From: Ilumatobacteraceae bacterium
Lineage (GTDB): Bacteria; Actinomycetota; Acidimicrobiia; Acidimicrobiales; Ilumatobacteraceae
Reading direction: 5' to 3'
DNA: 64,000 nt
NCBI GenBank assembly: GCA_017856375.1
Contig: JAFMFC010000002.1
Coordinates: 26,740 to 90,739, forward strand
Below, in pieces: positions 40,893 through 49,857 of the stretch; position 1 is the first letter of the stretch; each line of letters opens with the position of its first letter. The translations under genes were made by a program, and so were the position numbers. Under the pieces are notes generated by a model. It had not been told where the DNA came from. It searched no databases and saw only the letters and a list, made by a program, of their open reading frames with translations.

Positions 40893-42079
40893 TTGCGAGG
40901 CACCTTGCTCCACGGCACTTCCCGGTCCACGCGCACATCGCCGGGCAGACCCAGCACACGCTCGCCAAGAATGTTCTTCATGACTTCTGTGGTGCCACCC
41001 TCGATGCTGTTTGCGCGAGAACGCAGGAACGATTTGGGAACATTGTCAAACGACATCGCCGTCTTCGGACGAACCATTTCATAACTGCCGTAGAGCAAAC
41101 CTTGCGCGCCCATGAGGTCGATGCAGAACTCGTAGATGACCTTGTTGAGATTGGCGCTCTCCATCTTGCCGATCGATCCTTCAGGACCGGGAGTTCCTGC
41201 CTTGCGCAATTGCCCAGCGCGGATGTTGGTCAAGCGGAGCACCTCTGCCCGACTCCACAAGGACATCAGACGGTCACGCTTGTCGACGGTCTTCTCGTGA
41301 GCTGCAAGACCGGACCAGATCTTCATTGCATCGCGAATAGGCCCCGATCCTTTCTGCGGGATGGCGCCACCAATGGCGACACGCTCGTTCATTAGCGTCG
41401 TCAAACTCACTCGCCAACCATCGCCCGTCGCGCCGAGAGTCTCGGCAACGGGAACTCGCACGTCGGTGAAGTACACCTCATTGAATTCGGCCTCGCCTGT
41501 CATTTGGCGAAGTGGTCGGACTTCGACTCCTGGCGCCTTCATGTCGACGACCATGGCGGTGAGACCCGCGTGCTTGGGCAGATCTGGATTCGTTCGCACG
41601 ACCAACAGTCCCCAGCGGGAGAGGTGTGCCAAGGTCGTCCACACCTTCTGTCCATTCACCACCCACTCTTCGCCATCTTGCACACCACGGGCTGACAAAC
41701 CGGCGAAGTCCGACCCCGAGCCCGGTTCCGAGAACAGCTGACACCACACTTCCTCGCCGGTGAAAAGTGGACGCAGGTAGCGCTGTTTTTGCTCGGATGA
41801 ACCCCATTCCACGACGGTTGGTCCGCACATGCCGTAACCAATTGGATTACGTGCGTAAGAATTCGGTCCTCCCTGACGCTGGATCTGTTCGTTAATCACC
41901 TTTTGATGACGAGGAGAAAAACCCAGTCCACCCAAACCCTCGGGAAAGTGCACCCAAGCGAGACCAGCATCGTACTGCGCGCCAAGAAATTGCACGGGGT
42001 CCGTTGACTTGGCGGGAAAACGATTGAGCAATTCATTGAGCCGTCGCTCGACTTCTTTCAGCTGATCTTCCATGCCCAC
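40889..42079 (-). CDS. acyl-CoA dehydrogenase family protein
   Basis: 396 residues of FAD-dependent acyl-CoA dehydrogenase fold. 'CQLFSEPGSGSDFAGLSARG' is the FAD-binding signature, 'MVVDMKAPGVEVRPL' and 'NEVYFTDVRVP' the middle beta domain, and 'SIEGGTTEVMKNILGERVLG' the C-terminal signature. Substrate unknown; long and branched-chain acyl-CoA dehydrogenases of actinobacteria look like this. GTG 42079, starting four bases after the SirB1-like stop, so they form one unit. Confidence 0.93.
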   Translation of the reverse strand: MGMEDQLKEVERRLNELLNRFPAKSTDPVQFLGAQYDAGLAWVHFPEGLGGLGFSPRHQKVINEQIQRQGGPNSYARNPIGYGMCGPTVVEWGSSEQKQRYLRPLFTGEEVWCQLFSEPGSGSDFAGLSARGVQDGEEWVVNGQKVWTTLAHLSRWGLLVVRTNPDLPKHAGLTAMVVDMKAPGVEVRPLRQMTGEAEFNEVYFTDVRVPVAETLGATGDGWRVSLTTLMNERVAIGGAIPQKGSGPIRDAMKIWSGLAAHEKTVDKRDRLMSLWSRAEVLRLTNIRAGQLRKAGTPGPEGSIGKMESANLNKVIYEFCIDLMGAQGLLYGSYEMVRPKTAMSFDNVPKSFLRSRANSIEGGTTEVMKNILGERVLGLPGDVRVDREVPWSKVPRN

Positions 42080-42083
42080 GAAG

Positions 42084-42761
42084 TTAGTTGGTCTCGCGCA
42101 TCAATCTCGCAAATTCGCCCCGCTCGGCAACTTCCACACCTGGGAATAAAGCACGAAGCGCCATCACCTTGCGCAATTGGGTCACATCCGATTTGCGACG
42201 ATAGATCGACTTCAGATTGTTCAGCATCCGAAAAATCTGCTGCGCAGTGCCTATCGGAGCGAGAAAGTCGGGGGTCCAATCGCCGAGTCCAGTGAGCCGT
42301 TGATACAGCGAACGACACCCGCCTTCATCGAGCTCGATGCCCCCATGAAACACGTCGAAGAATGTGTCGGGGTTCGCCCCATCCTGCAGCAGAACATGTC
42401 CGGGCATCCCGATCACGTTCAGCGAGAAACCACTTTGCAATGCGACTTCCGATCCAATCACCGCCAAAGTCAGGGGTATTCCCCTTCGACGCTCAATAAC
42501 CAGATGAATGAAGCTGTTGCTCGGGTCGTCGTACGATTCGGAGTCACCCCGCAGAGACATCGAACTCTGGGGCGAAAACAGAAAATTAACCATGGCCGAA
42601 GGCGACTGCCCATCGGCGAGTCGACTTACCGCGGAAATCGCACGGGCCCCCTCCCCCCGCTCAGCACCAAGCACGAGCCTCGCCACGAGATCAAACGCCT
42701 CGATCCTGTCCCACGGCCTTGCCCCCTCGACAAATTCACGCATGAGCCGAAGTTCTTCCAC
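42084..42761 (-). CDS. SirB1/transglutaminase-like family protein
   Basis: 225 residues. The conserved core 'SNSFIHLVIERRRGIPLTLA' and 'GMPGHVLLQDGANPDTFFDVF' belongs to the SirB1 N-terminal family, which has a transglutaminase-like fold but in which the catalytic Cys is usually missing; I see no Cys at that place here either. The short C-terminal part resembles the SirB1 TPR region ('IYRRKSDVTQLRKVMALR'). Role unknown. GTG 42761 has TACGCT six bases upstream and faces the acyl-CoA ligase start. Confidence 0.85.
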   Translation of the reverse strand: MEELRLMREFVEGARPWDRIEAFDLVARLVLGAERGEGARAISAVSRLADGQSPSAMVNFLFSPQSSMSLRGDSESYDDPSNSFIHLVIERRRGIPLTLAVIGSEVALQSGFSLNVIGMPGHVLLQDGANPDTFFDVFHGGIELDEGGCRSLYQRLTGLGDWTPDFLAPIGTAQQIFRMLNNLKSIYRRKSDVTQLRKVMALRALFPGVEVAERGEFARLMRETN

Positions 42762-42767
42762 CGCCTA

Positions 42768-42773
42768 AGCGTA
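42768..42773 (-). promoter_or_regulatory. SirB1-like/acyl-CoA dehydrogenase unit hexamer
   Basis: TACGCT, spacer TAGGCG, then GTG 42761. Confidence 0.55.
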
Positions 42774-42809
42774 AATGGCAACGAGTGGCAGGTGACTAGT
42801 TGGGGCTTG

Positions 42810-42815
42810 TACCGT
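42810..42815 (+). promoter_or_regulatory. acyl-CoA ligase-GDPD-ABC unit hexamer
   Basis: TACCGT, spacer TTGGCT, then ATG 42822. Confidence 0.55.
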
Positions 42816-42821
42816 TTGGCT

Positions 42822-44375
42822 ATGTACCCCGGCCACATAGCCGAGACCACGCCCAACAAAGTCGCGGTGATGATGAGCGACGGCCGGGGTGTTTACACCT
42901 ACGCCGAGCTTGATCGGGCAGCAAATCGCGTTTCCCAAATGTTGCGATCAGCCGGTCTTGAGGTTGGGGACAATGTCGCAATCTGCATGGAAAACCACCC
43001 TCGATTCTTCGAGCTGATTTGGGGTTGCCACTATGCGGGTCTTGTCTACACCGCGTGCTCAAGTCGACTGACATCCGACGAGCTCGCTTACATCATCAAC
43101 GACTGCGGCGCGAAGGCGTTTATAACTACTCGCCATCTTGCAGATCAAGCGGCAGCAGTATCTGCACAGATTCACAATGTGAACATACGCCTCATGGTCG
43201 ACGAGGCAATCGACGGCTACGACTCCTTCGAAGATTCCATCACTGGTCATAGCGACGAGCCCCTCGCGGATCGAATCGACGGCGCCGACATGCTGTATTC
43301 AAGTGGAACCACAGGCCGCCCCAAAGGCGTCAGTCTGGGCACTCCTTCCAACCCTCTCGGCACGCCGACGGCCCTGTCGATGTTGGGTCAGTTTCTGCTC
43401 GGCATGACGAACGAAACCGTCTACCTGTCGCCCGCACCCCTCTACCACGCTGCACCTCTGCGCTGGAACATGACGATTCATCGACTTGGTGGAACATCCG
43501 TGATCATGGAGCATTTTGATCCCCTTGAGTTCCTGGGCGCAGTACAAAAGCATCGCATCACCCATACACAGACGGTGCCCACCATGTTTGTCCGCATGCT
43601 CAAACTTCCCGAGACGGACCGACAACGCTTCGATCTCTCGAGTTTGCAGTGCGTTTTTCATGCTGCTGCTCCTTGCCCGAAGGACGTCAAACTGCAGATG
43701 ATCGATTGGATGGGTCCAATCGTTCATGAGTACTACGCAGGTAGCGAAGGCAACGGATTCGTGTACTGCAATAGCGAACAGTGGTTGGCACACCAGGGCA
43801 CCGTTGGGCAGGCTCTCAACTCGACCATCCACATCCTTGATGATGACGGCAACGAAGTATCACCCGGCGAGATCGGAACGGTGTATTTCGAATCGTCGTC
43901 GAACTTCTCGTATCACAATGACGAAGAGAAGACGAAGGCATCCCGAGACCCACTCGGTCGAGGATGGACGACTCTGGGCGACATCGGCTACGTAGACGCG
44001 GACAATTTCTTGTACCTCACGGATCGGAAGGCGTTCATGATCATCGCCGGCGGCGTGAACATCTATCCCCAGGAGTCAGAGAACGTGCTGATAAACCACC
44101 CGCGAGTCGTCGATGTCGCCGTCTTCGGGATCCCCCACCCCGAATTCGGCGAACAAGTTAAGGCCGTTGTCCAGCCCTCGGTGATGCCCCAGACCGATCA
44201 CGAGCGCGCAGCCCTGGAGAAGGAACTCATCGAGTTCTGTCGCGCTTCACTCGCCGATTACAAGTGTCCGCGAAGCGTGGACTTCCGGCCTGAGCTACCA
44301 CGCCATCCCACTGGCAAGCTCTACAAGCGGTTGCTCAAAGACGAGTACTGGACGGGACTGGGCCGCTCCATTTAG
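42822..44375 (+). CDS. AMP-binding acyl-CoA ligase (FadD-like)
   Basis: 517 residues from ATG 42822; the track ORF adds 215 false residues. The P-loop is 'YSSGTTGRPKGV', motif 'GWTTLGDIGYVDADNFLYLT' and 'DRKAFMIIAGGVNIYPQE' bind AMP and form the hinge, and the catalytic lysine is in 'HPTGKLYKRLL'. It activates a fatty or aromatic acid to its CoA thioester via acyl-AMP. TACCGT lies exactly six bases before ATG 42822, and the divergent SirB1-like start is 60 bases away. Seven bases later the GDPD gene begins. Confidence 0.94.
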   Translation: MYPGHIAETTPNKVAVMMSDGRGVYTYAELDRAANRVSQMLRSAGLEVGDNVAICMENHPRFFELIWGCHYAGLVYTACSSRLTSDELAYIINDCGAKAFITTRHLADQAAAVSAQIHNVNIRLMVDEAIDGYDSFEDSITGHSDEPLADRIDGADMLYSSGTTGRPKGVSLGTPSNPLGTPTALSMLGQFLLGMTNETVYLSPAPLYHAAPLRWNMTIHRLGGTSVIMEHFDPLEFLGAVQKHRITHTQTVPTMFVRMLKLPETDRQRFDLSSLQCVFHAAAPCPKDVKLQMIDWMGPIVHEYYAGSEGNGFVYCNSEQWLAHQGTVGQALNSTIHILDDDGNEVSPGEIGTVYFESSSNFSYHNDEEKTKASRDPLGRGWTTLGDIGYVDADNFLYLTDRKAFMIIAGGVNIYPQESENVLINHPRVVDVAVFGIPHPEFGEQVKAVVQPSVMPQTDHERAALEKELIEFCRASLADYKCPRSVDFRPELPRHPTGKLYKRLLKDEYWTGLGRSI

Positions 44376-44382
44376 CCCCCTC

Positions 44383-45132
44383 GTGCATCCCTATCTCGAC
44401 TTCCCAGGGCCACTTGCCTTCGCCCACCGCGGCGGCGCAGGAGTGCATCCCGAAAACACGATGTCGGCGTTCGCCCATGCTGTGGGATTGGGTTATCGGT
44501 ACCTCGAAACGGACGTGCACGCGACGAAAGACGGCGTCTTGCTGGCTTTCCACGACGAAGACTTGCTGCGAACCTGCGGTGTTGACGTCAAAATCGGCGA
44601 CATCACCTTCGCAGAATCGCAACAGATCAAGGTTCATGACTCCGAGCACATCCCCACATTGAGAGAGCTTCTGGAAACATGGCCGGAAATCCGACTGAAC
44701 ATCGACTGCAAGGCCGACTCTGCTCTCGAACCCCTCGTTCATGTGCTCGGCCATGCCCAAGTTCGACAGCGCACCTGCATCGGATCATTCAGCGATCGTC
44801 GCCTTCGACATCTTCGAACGCTTTTCGGCGAGGATCTGTGCACGAGCATGGGCCCACGCGAAGTTGCCCAAACGAGACTCGCTTCGTACGTACCGCGGAC
44901 ACCATTTTCGACATCGGCACATGCGGCCCAGGTTCCCCCGAATCAGGGGCCCATTCCACTTGTTGACCGACGTTTCGTCGACTTCTGTCATCAACGAAAC
45001 ATCCATGTTCATGTTTGGACGATCGATGATCCGTCAACCATGCATGACCTTCTTGATTTGGGAGTCGACGGCATCATGACCGATCAGCCCGAGACACTTC
45101 GCGGCGTGTTACAAGAGCGTGGCGCTTGGTGA
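44383..45132 (+). CDS. glycerophosphodiester phosphodiesterase family protein (second copy)
   Basis: 249 residues from GTG 44383. The active-site elements 'AHRGGAGVHPENTMSAF' and 'LETDVHATKDGVLLAFHDED' are complete, and 'VHVWTIDDPSTMHDLLDLGVDGIMTDQP' is the usual C-terminal signature. No signal peptide, so cytoplasmic. It follows the acyl-CoA ligase by seven bases and overlaps the ABC ATPase gene. More typical than the copy at 20464, whose C-terminal end is divergent. Confidence 0.95.
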   Translation: MHPYLDFPGPLAFAHRGGAGVHPENTMSAFAHAVGLGYRYLETDVHATKDGVLLAFHDEDLLRTCGVDVKIGDITFAESQQIKVHDSEHIPTLRELLETWPEIRLNIDCKADSALEPLVHVLGHAQVRQRTCIGSFSDRRLRHLRTLFGEDLCTSMGPREVAQTRLASYVPRTPFSTSAHAAQVPPNQGPIPLVDRRFVDFCHQRNIHVHVWTIDDPSTMHDLLDLGVDGIMTDQPETLRGVLQERGAW

Positions 45133-45854
45133 GCCAGGCCCTGAACCTGAAAGGCGTCAGTAAAGGCTGGCCAAGTGGAGAGACAGCTCTCCAGGATGTT
45201 GACCTTGCGTTGGCATCGGGTGAATTCGTTTCGATCGTTGGACCGAGCGGCTGCGGTAAATCGACTTTGCTGCGAATCGTCGCTGGGCTCGATACGCCTA
45301 CGTCGGGCGAAGTCTCAGTGAAAGCACAGACGACCGAGTTCGTGTTTCAGGATCCCACACTCCTGCCTTGGCTGACGGTGCTGGAGAACGTCTCATTACC
45401 TCTCGTATTGGCCGGAGAACGAAACGACGACGTGGCACGTTCTTCGCTCAGTGAAGTTGGATTGGCCGCAGACATCGACAAACTGCCCAGAGAACTCTCG
45501 GGCGGTATGAAAATGCGTACATCTGTCGCCCGTGCGTTGGTCACCAAACCAGACCTGTTTCTCCTCGACGAGCCATTTTCCGCAGTCGACGAACTACGCC
45601 GAGAAGATCTCAATCGCATGCTCTTGTCACTGCATGATCAACGTCGCTTCGCCTGCTTACTCGTCACCCATTCCGTCAATGAGGCCGTTCTTCTGGGCGA
45701 CCGTGTTCTGTTGATGTCGAATAACCCCGGTCGAATGGCAGCCGAGGTTCACATTCCCATCCCGCGTTCCGAGCGTTTTGAGCGACGCTTTGATCAGGAT
45801 TTCGTTTCTCTCACTCGAGCGGTAGCAATGGCGCTGCGAGGCTCATCATTATGA
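45126..45854 (+). CDS. ABC transporter ATP-binding protein (ThiZ/SsuB-like)
   Basis: 242 residues. Walker A 'GPSGCGKST', Q-loop 'FQDPTLLPWLTVLENV', signature 'LSGGMKMRTSVARAL' and Walker B 'LFLLDEPFSAVDEL' are all there; 'LLVTHSVNEAVLLGDRVLLM' has the H-loop. It belongs to the nitrate/sulfonate/taurine/thiamine-precursor group of importers. TTG 45126 overlaps the GDPD stop; GTG 45129 is an equally good start. It powers the permease encoded next. Confidence 0.93.
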   Translation: MVSQALNLKGVSKGWPSGETALQDVDLALASGEFVSIVGPSGCGKSTLLRIVAGLDTPTSGEVSVKAQTTEFVFQDPTLLPWLTVLENVSLPLVLAGERNDDVARSSLSEVGLAADIDKLPRELSGGMKMRTSVARALVTKPDLFLLDEPFSAVDELRREDLNRMLLSLHDQRRFACLLVTHSVNEAVLLGDRVLLMSNNPGRMAAEVHIPIPRSERFERRFDQDFVSLTRAVAMALRGSSL

Positions 45855-46642
45855 GCCGAAAAGGGTTCGCTCCCATCGCCCTCGTGGGCGCCATGTTTAT
45901 TGCTTCTTGGTACGCATTGGCCTACCTGCTTCCCAATAACTTCGCCACGGCCACCAACAAGCCGCTGATCATCCCTCCCCCTCACCGACTCTTCGAAGAC
46001 ATGAATTTGATCTTGTGGTCCCGTCTCGGACGAGCGGTCACGATCACCGCGCTCACGAGTATCACTGGCCTCCTGATTTCGATGGTTCTTGGCGTGCTGC
46101 TGGGGATCCTGATGCATCGAAGGCGATGGGTGGAGCATGCGTTCTGGCCTTACCTGATTGCGCTTCAGGTAACCCCGATTATCGCCCTCGTACCACTGAT
46201 CATCCGCATCGTCGGTTCAAACTTCGCCTCACGGGCACTCGTCACCGTGATCATTACCTTCTTCCCGATCGTCTCCAATACCTTGTTTGGCTTCAGACAG
46301 ATAGATCGAAGGCTGCATGACTATTTCACCCTGCATCGTGCCAGCAAGACCCAGCGTCTTCTTCGGCTGGAACTTCCCGCCGCCTCCCCCGCAATGTTTG
46401 CCGGATTCCGGGTCTCCGCGGGGCTCGCGGTCATCGGAGCAATTGTCGGCGACTTCTTTTTCACTCGCGGAGACCCCGGTCTAGGCAAGTTGATCAGTCT
46501 GTTCTTCCTCAACAATCAGGCAGGGCCGATGTTCATCACCGCGATCACCGCGTCCCTGCTTGGTTTCATCCTCTTTGTTACATTCGGAGTACTCAATTCA
46601 TTGGCTGTTGGGTGGTGGCAGGAGGGTTCCTCTCAATCCTGA
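45851..46642 (+). CDS. ABC transporter permease
   Basis: 263 residues with about six membrane helices, of the BPD_transp_1/SsuC-like type. The EAA loop is 'LHRASKTQRLLRLELPAASPAMFAG', which docks on the ATPase; the end 'NSLAVGWWQ' is typical. Overlaps the ATPase gene by four bases and precedes the binding protein by 20 bases. Confidence 0.93.
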   Translation: MSRKGFAPIALVGAMFIASWYALAYLLPNNFATATNKPLIIPPPHRLFEDMNLILWSRLGRAVTITALTSITGLLISMVLGVLLGILMHRRRWVEHAFWPYLIALQVTPIIALVPLIIRIVGSNFASRALVTVIITFFPIVSNTLFGFRQIDRRLHDYFTLHRASKTQRLLRLELPAASPAMFAGFRVSAGLAVIGAIVGDFFFTRGDPGLGKLISLFFLNNQAGPMFITAITASLLGFILFVTFGVLNSLAVGWWQEGSSQS

Positions 46643-46662
46643 CGGCCCGTTGAAAGGAAACA

Positions 46663-47787
46663 ATGAAGACTCGTCTCGCGCTGGTGGCTTTGCTTGCTCT
46701 CTCTGCTTGTGGCGGTGATGAAGCAGCGACACAATCGACATCCGTCAGCAATTCTGACGCTGCTTCACTTGCCGAAGTGTGCCCAGGCACGATCGTCTTC
46801 CAAACCGATTGGTTTCCCCAAGCAGAACACGGCGGACTCTACGAGTTGGTCGGTGATGACTATGCCGTCTCGAAGGATCTCGGCGTCACATCCGGAACAA
46901 TGGTGCTGAGCGGAGAAGACCTCGGTGTCAGCGTCGAGATTCGCGCTGGTGGTCCGTTCATTCAGTCTCCGGTGGTGACGCAGATGTATCAGGATGATGC
47001 AATCACCATGGGCTACGTGGGCAACGATGTGGCCGTCGCTCGCTATGCCGATGCGCCAACCGTCGCTGTGTTCAACGCCTTGAATGTCAATCCACAGGTA
47101 GTTCTCTGGGACAAGGCTCGTCACCCCGAAGCAAAAACCCTTGAAGATGTGGTGCCAAATGTGGATGCGGTCTACGTGTTCGGTGAACCGTCGTGGGTGA
47201 AGTACCTCGTCGGTCAAGGAAAACTCGACCCCAACAAGGTCGACTCGAGCTACCAAGGCAACTTGATTCTCGCCACGGAAAACGTTGCTCACCAGGGTTT
47301 CTTGACTTCGGAGCCGTTTTCGTACCGCAACCTGGAGAGTGGTCCAATCGAGACGGGAAGCGTTCTCATCCACGACCTTGGCTGGACCAGCTATCCGCAG
47401 AACTTGGCTGTTCGCAAAGATCGACTAGAGGAACTTTCCCCGTGTTTGGAGCGACTCGTGCCCGTCCTTCAGCAAGCTCAGTTGAATTACTTGGCGGCGC
47501 CGGAGCGAGCCAACGCGATCATCGTTGATGCGGTGGCGACATTCGATAGTTACTGGCAACAGTCGGTCGAATCCACGGCCTATTCGGCTTCGACACAACT
47601 TTCCGCAGGAATAATCGGAAACGGAGACAGCGCAACTTTCGGAGACCTCGAAGAGGCTCGGGTAAACGACTTCATTGCCAAGGTCACCCCGATCCTTCGT
47701 GATTCAGGAATCGAAGTTCCTGATGTGACCGCAGCTGACATCGTCGACAACTCGTTTCTCGATCCCGAAATCAGTTTCGGAAACTGA
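46663..47787 (+). CDS. ABC transporter substrate-binding lipoprotein, Thi5/NMT1-like
   Basis: 374 residues. A lipoprotein signal ends at the lipobox 'LSAC', with Cys16 to be lipidated. The mature part has 'FQTDWFPQAEHGGLYELVG', close to the NMT1/THI5 family, and 'ITMGYVGNDVAVARY' in the ligand-binding cleft. This family binds thiamine pyrimidine precursors, riboflavin or related heterocycles; which one cannot be told from the sequence. GAAAGGA eight bases before ATG 46663 is a good ribosome site. Stop lies three bases from the convergent gene. Confidence 0.9.
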   Translation: MKTRLALVALLALSACGGDEAATQSTSVSNSDAASLAEVCPGTIVFQTDWFPQAEHGGLYELVGDDYAVSKDLGVTSGTMVLSGEDLGVSVEIRAGGPFIQSPVVTQMYQDDAITMGYVGNDVAVARYADAPTVAVFNALNVNPQVVLWDKARHPEAKTLEDVVPNVDAVYVFGEPSWVKYLVGQGKLDPNKVDSSYQGNLILATENVAHQGFLTSEPFSYRNLESGPIETGSVLIHDLGWTSYPQNLAVRKDRLEELSPCLERLVPVLQQAQLNYLAAPERANAIIVDAVATFDSYWQQSVESTAYSASTQLSAGIIGNGDSATFGDLEEARVNDFIAKVTPILRDSGIEVPDVTAADIVDNSFLDPEISFGN

Positions 47788-47790
47788 CGA

Positions 47791-48288
47791 TCAGGCGTCC
47801 CGCACGCTCCATTTGCGCTTAGCCACTGGCTCCTGGTCGCTCCAGGGGAAGTTGATCCATTTGTCTGTGTGACGCCACACGTAATCGCACTTGACAATGG
47901 ATTGGGATTTCTCGTACAACACGGCCAATCGCGAATCAGCCAGCTGTCCCTTACAGAACTCCAAGACGTGATTCAGGGTGTGACCAGTATCGGCCACATC
48001 ATCGACAATCAGCACTTTGGAGTCCTTGAGATCGACGAGACTCGGCACAGGCGGAAGGATCATTGGCACGGCTAGGCGCTCGTTCACGCCCGTGTAGAAC
48101 TCGACATTCATCGTGTAGGTGTTCTTGACCGACAGCGCGTAGCCCAGCGCTCCGGCAGTCAGGAGTCCTCCACGCGCGATTGCCAGGATGATGTCTGGTT
48201 CGTATCCGCTTTCCGCTACCTGAATCGCCAGTTCCCTACTGGCCGACCCGAATGACTCCCACGTCATGATTTCGCGATCTTCGGACAC
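47791..48288 (-). CDS. phosphoribosyltransferase (hypoxanthine/xanthine type)
   Basis: 165 residues. The PRPP-binding motif is 'VLIVDDVADTGHTL', preceded by 'ILAIARGGLLTAG', the hydrophobic base-binding region. Similar short actinobacterial enzymes salvage purine bases, but the base cannot be identified. GTG 48288 has AAGGAG six bases upstream and a TAGATT box about 26 bases upstream, so it looks like a leadered gene of its own. Confidence 0.9.
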   Translation of the reverse strand: MSEDREIMTWESFGSASRELAIQVAESGYEPDIILAIARGGLLTAGALGYALSVKNTYTMNVEFYTGVNERLAVPMILPPVPSLVDLKDSKVLIVDDVADTGHTLNHVLEFCKGQLADSRLAVLYEKSQSIVKCDYVWRHTDKWINFPWSDQEPVAKRKWSVRDA

Positions 48289-48313
48289 TTTTTCTCCTTC
48301 GTTCTTGGCAGCG

Positions 48314-48319
48314 AATCTA
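48314..48319 (-). promoter_or_regulatory. -10-like box for the phosphoribosyltransferase
   Basis: TAGATT 25 bases before GTG 48288, with AAGGAG in the short leader. Confidence 0.4.
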
Positions 48320-48348
48320 GTTGATTCCCAACGAGACGCGTCGTCAGA

Positions 48349-48546
48349 TCAATACGGACAGTGCCGACATCCACTCTCGCAGCAATAGGCGCGAGTACGC
48401 AATGCCTCGGCAGTCATCACCGAAAGTCCGCTCACGGGATCGCGATAGCACGGAAGCCCCTTCGCGCATGCCTCAGCATGACGCTTGGAAGCTTCTTTGA
48501 AGGAGGGGTGCGACTCGGAAAAGTTCCTACCCAGGCCAAGATTCAT
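48349..48546 (-). CDS. DUF5522-like small Cys-rich protein
   Basis: 65 residues ending 'RAYCCESGCRHCPY', the DUF5522 signature, with 'CYRDPVSGLSVMTAEALRTR' before it. Five or six cysteines make a metal site likely; function unknown. ATG 48546 overlaps the end of aroA by four bases, so translation is coupled. The 60 bases to the next gene hold its promoter. Confidence 0.85.
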   Translation of the reverse strand: MNLGLGRNFSESHPSFKEASKRHAEACAKGLPCYRDPVSGLSVMTAEALRTRAYCCESGCRHCPY

Positions 48547-49841
48547 TGGCTCAGTCCCATGTCAGCGAAGTAACTCGGCCACGACTTAGCGACGACGCGG
48601 GAATCGCTGATGACAGTGCCTTCGGCATTCCACCCAAGCAATGACAACGCCATGGCCAGGCGATGATCATGGTGAGGATCCACACTTGCCGAAGTCAACG
48701 GACCGCCGACAATGTCGAGGCCATCTGCATCCTCGCGAACTTCTACGCCAAAACGGCGCAATTCCTTTGCAAGGTCAGCAATTCGGTCGCTCTCCTTTTG
48801 TCGAATGAAACCCACTCCTCGAATGCGCGTGGTTCCCCGTGCTGTGGCCGCCACGGCGGCAATTGTCGGGACGAGATCCGATGAATCCCGCAAATCGACA
48901 TCAACTGCAATTAGAGCGGACGAGGGGTCACGTCGAACGACGATGTCGTCCCCGACGTCCTCAACAGAGCAGCCCATTCGGCGCAGAATCGCGAACACCA
49001 CTCGATCGGATTGCAGACGAACCGTTGCCCCTTGCGATATACGCGCAGAACCACCGGCGATTGCCGCGAATGCGGCTGGGTAGGAGGCCGACGACGCATC
49101 TGGTTCGATGTCGAGATTGGTCGCTCGATACTCGCCTTCGGCAACGTCGATCACTCGTCCGTCAATCGCCACGCGAGCGCCGAAGTGAGTCATGAGCGAT
49201 CCCGTCATTTCGATGTAAGAGGCCGACACGACTTCACCAGTCAGTTCGATCCGTAGACCACCAGACAAGAACGGACCAATCATCATCAGAGCGGAGACGA
49301 ACTGACTCGATACCGAGCCATTCATCGACACCGTTCCACCTCGTAGATCTCCTCGCGAGACCGAAATCGGTAGACCAGGACCTCCCTCCACGTTCGCGCC
49401 AAGGTGGCGAATGGCCTCGACCAATTCGGCGAAAGGACGTTCACGCAACCGTCCCTCTCCGGAGATCGTCGTTCGACCATGTCGTAGTGCCGACAAAGCG
49501 ATCAGGAATCGAGACGTCGTTCCCGCCAAACGAGCATCGAGCTCGAGGTTCTCCGTTCCGTTGATGTCGAGCGGCCCCGTTACATGAATGGACCCCGCAG
49601 ACTCCTCTACCAGGATGCCCAAGCTGCGAAGTGCTCCCTTCATCGCCGCCACGTCGTCACCATCGGGGACATTGCTCAGGGAGCTTCTCCCTGGGGACAA
49701 TGCGGCAATGACCAGCGTGCGGTTGGCGATCGACTTGGAGCCGGGCACCACCACGTCGATATCGATGGGACCACCAGATCGCACCACCACGCTTTGGCTG
49801 GCACGCCAACCGTTCATGGCGCCACCCGTATCACCGAACAC
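48543..49841 (-). CDS. aroA: 3-phosphoshikimate 1-carboxyvinyltransferase (EPSP synthase)
   Basis: 432 residues, sixth step of the shikimate pathway. 'VPGSKSIANRTLVIAAL' holds the phosphate-binding Lys and Ser, 'RLAGTTSRFLIAL' the PEP-binding region, and 'QKESDRIADLAKEL' and 'DHRLAMALSLLG' the C-terminal half. The Gly in 'GTTSRF' marks the class usually sensitive to glyphosate. Start GTG 49841; ATG 49817 is possible. It lies 16 bases after tyrA. Confidence 0.96.
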   Translation of the reverse strand: MFGDTGGAMNGWRASQSVVVRSGGPIDIDVVVPGSKSIANRTLVIAALSPGRSSLSNVPDGDDVAAMKGALRSLGILVEESAGSIHVTGPLDINGTENLELDARLAGTTSRFLIALSALRHGRTTISGEGRLRERPFAELVEAIRHLGANVEGGPGLPISVSRGDLRGGTVSMNGSVSSQFVSALMMIGPFLSGGLRIELTGEVVSASYIEMTGSLMTHFGARVAIDGRVIDVAEGEYRATNLDIEPDASSASYPAAFAAIAGGSARISQGATVRLQSDRVVFAILRRMGCSVEDVGDDIVVRRDPSSALIAVDVDLRDSSDLVPTIAAVAATARGTTRIRGVGFIRQKESDRIADLAKELRRFGVEVREDADGLDIVGGPLTSASVDPHHDHRLAMALSLLGWNAEGTVISDSRVVAKSWPSYFADMGLSQ

Positions 49842-49857
49842 TCAACATCCATCGAGT

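Noticed and set aside
42177-42821. 215-residue N-terminal extension of the acyl-CoA ligase
   Set aside because: Antisense to the SirB1-like gene, low-complexity composition, and the family starts near 'MYPGHIAETTPNKVAV'.
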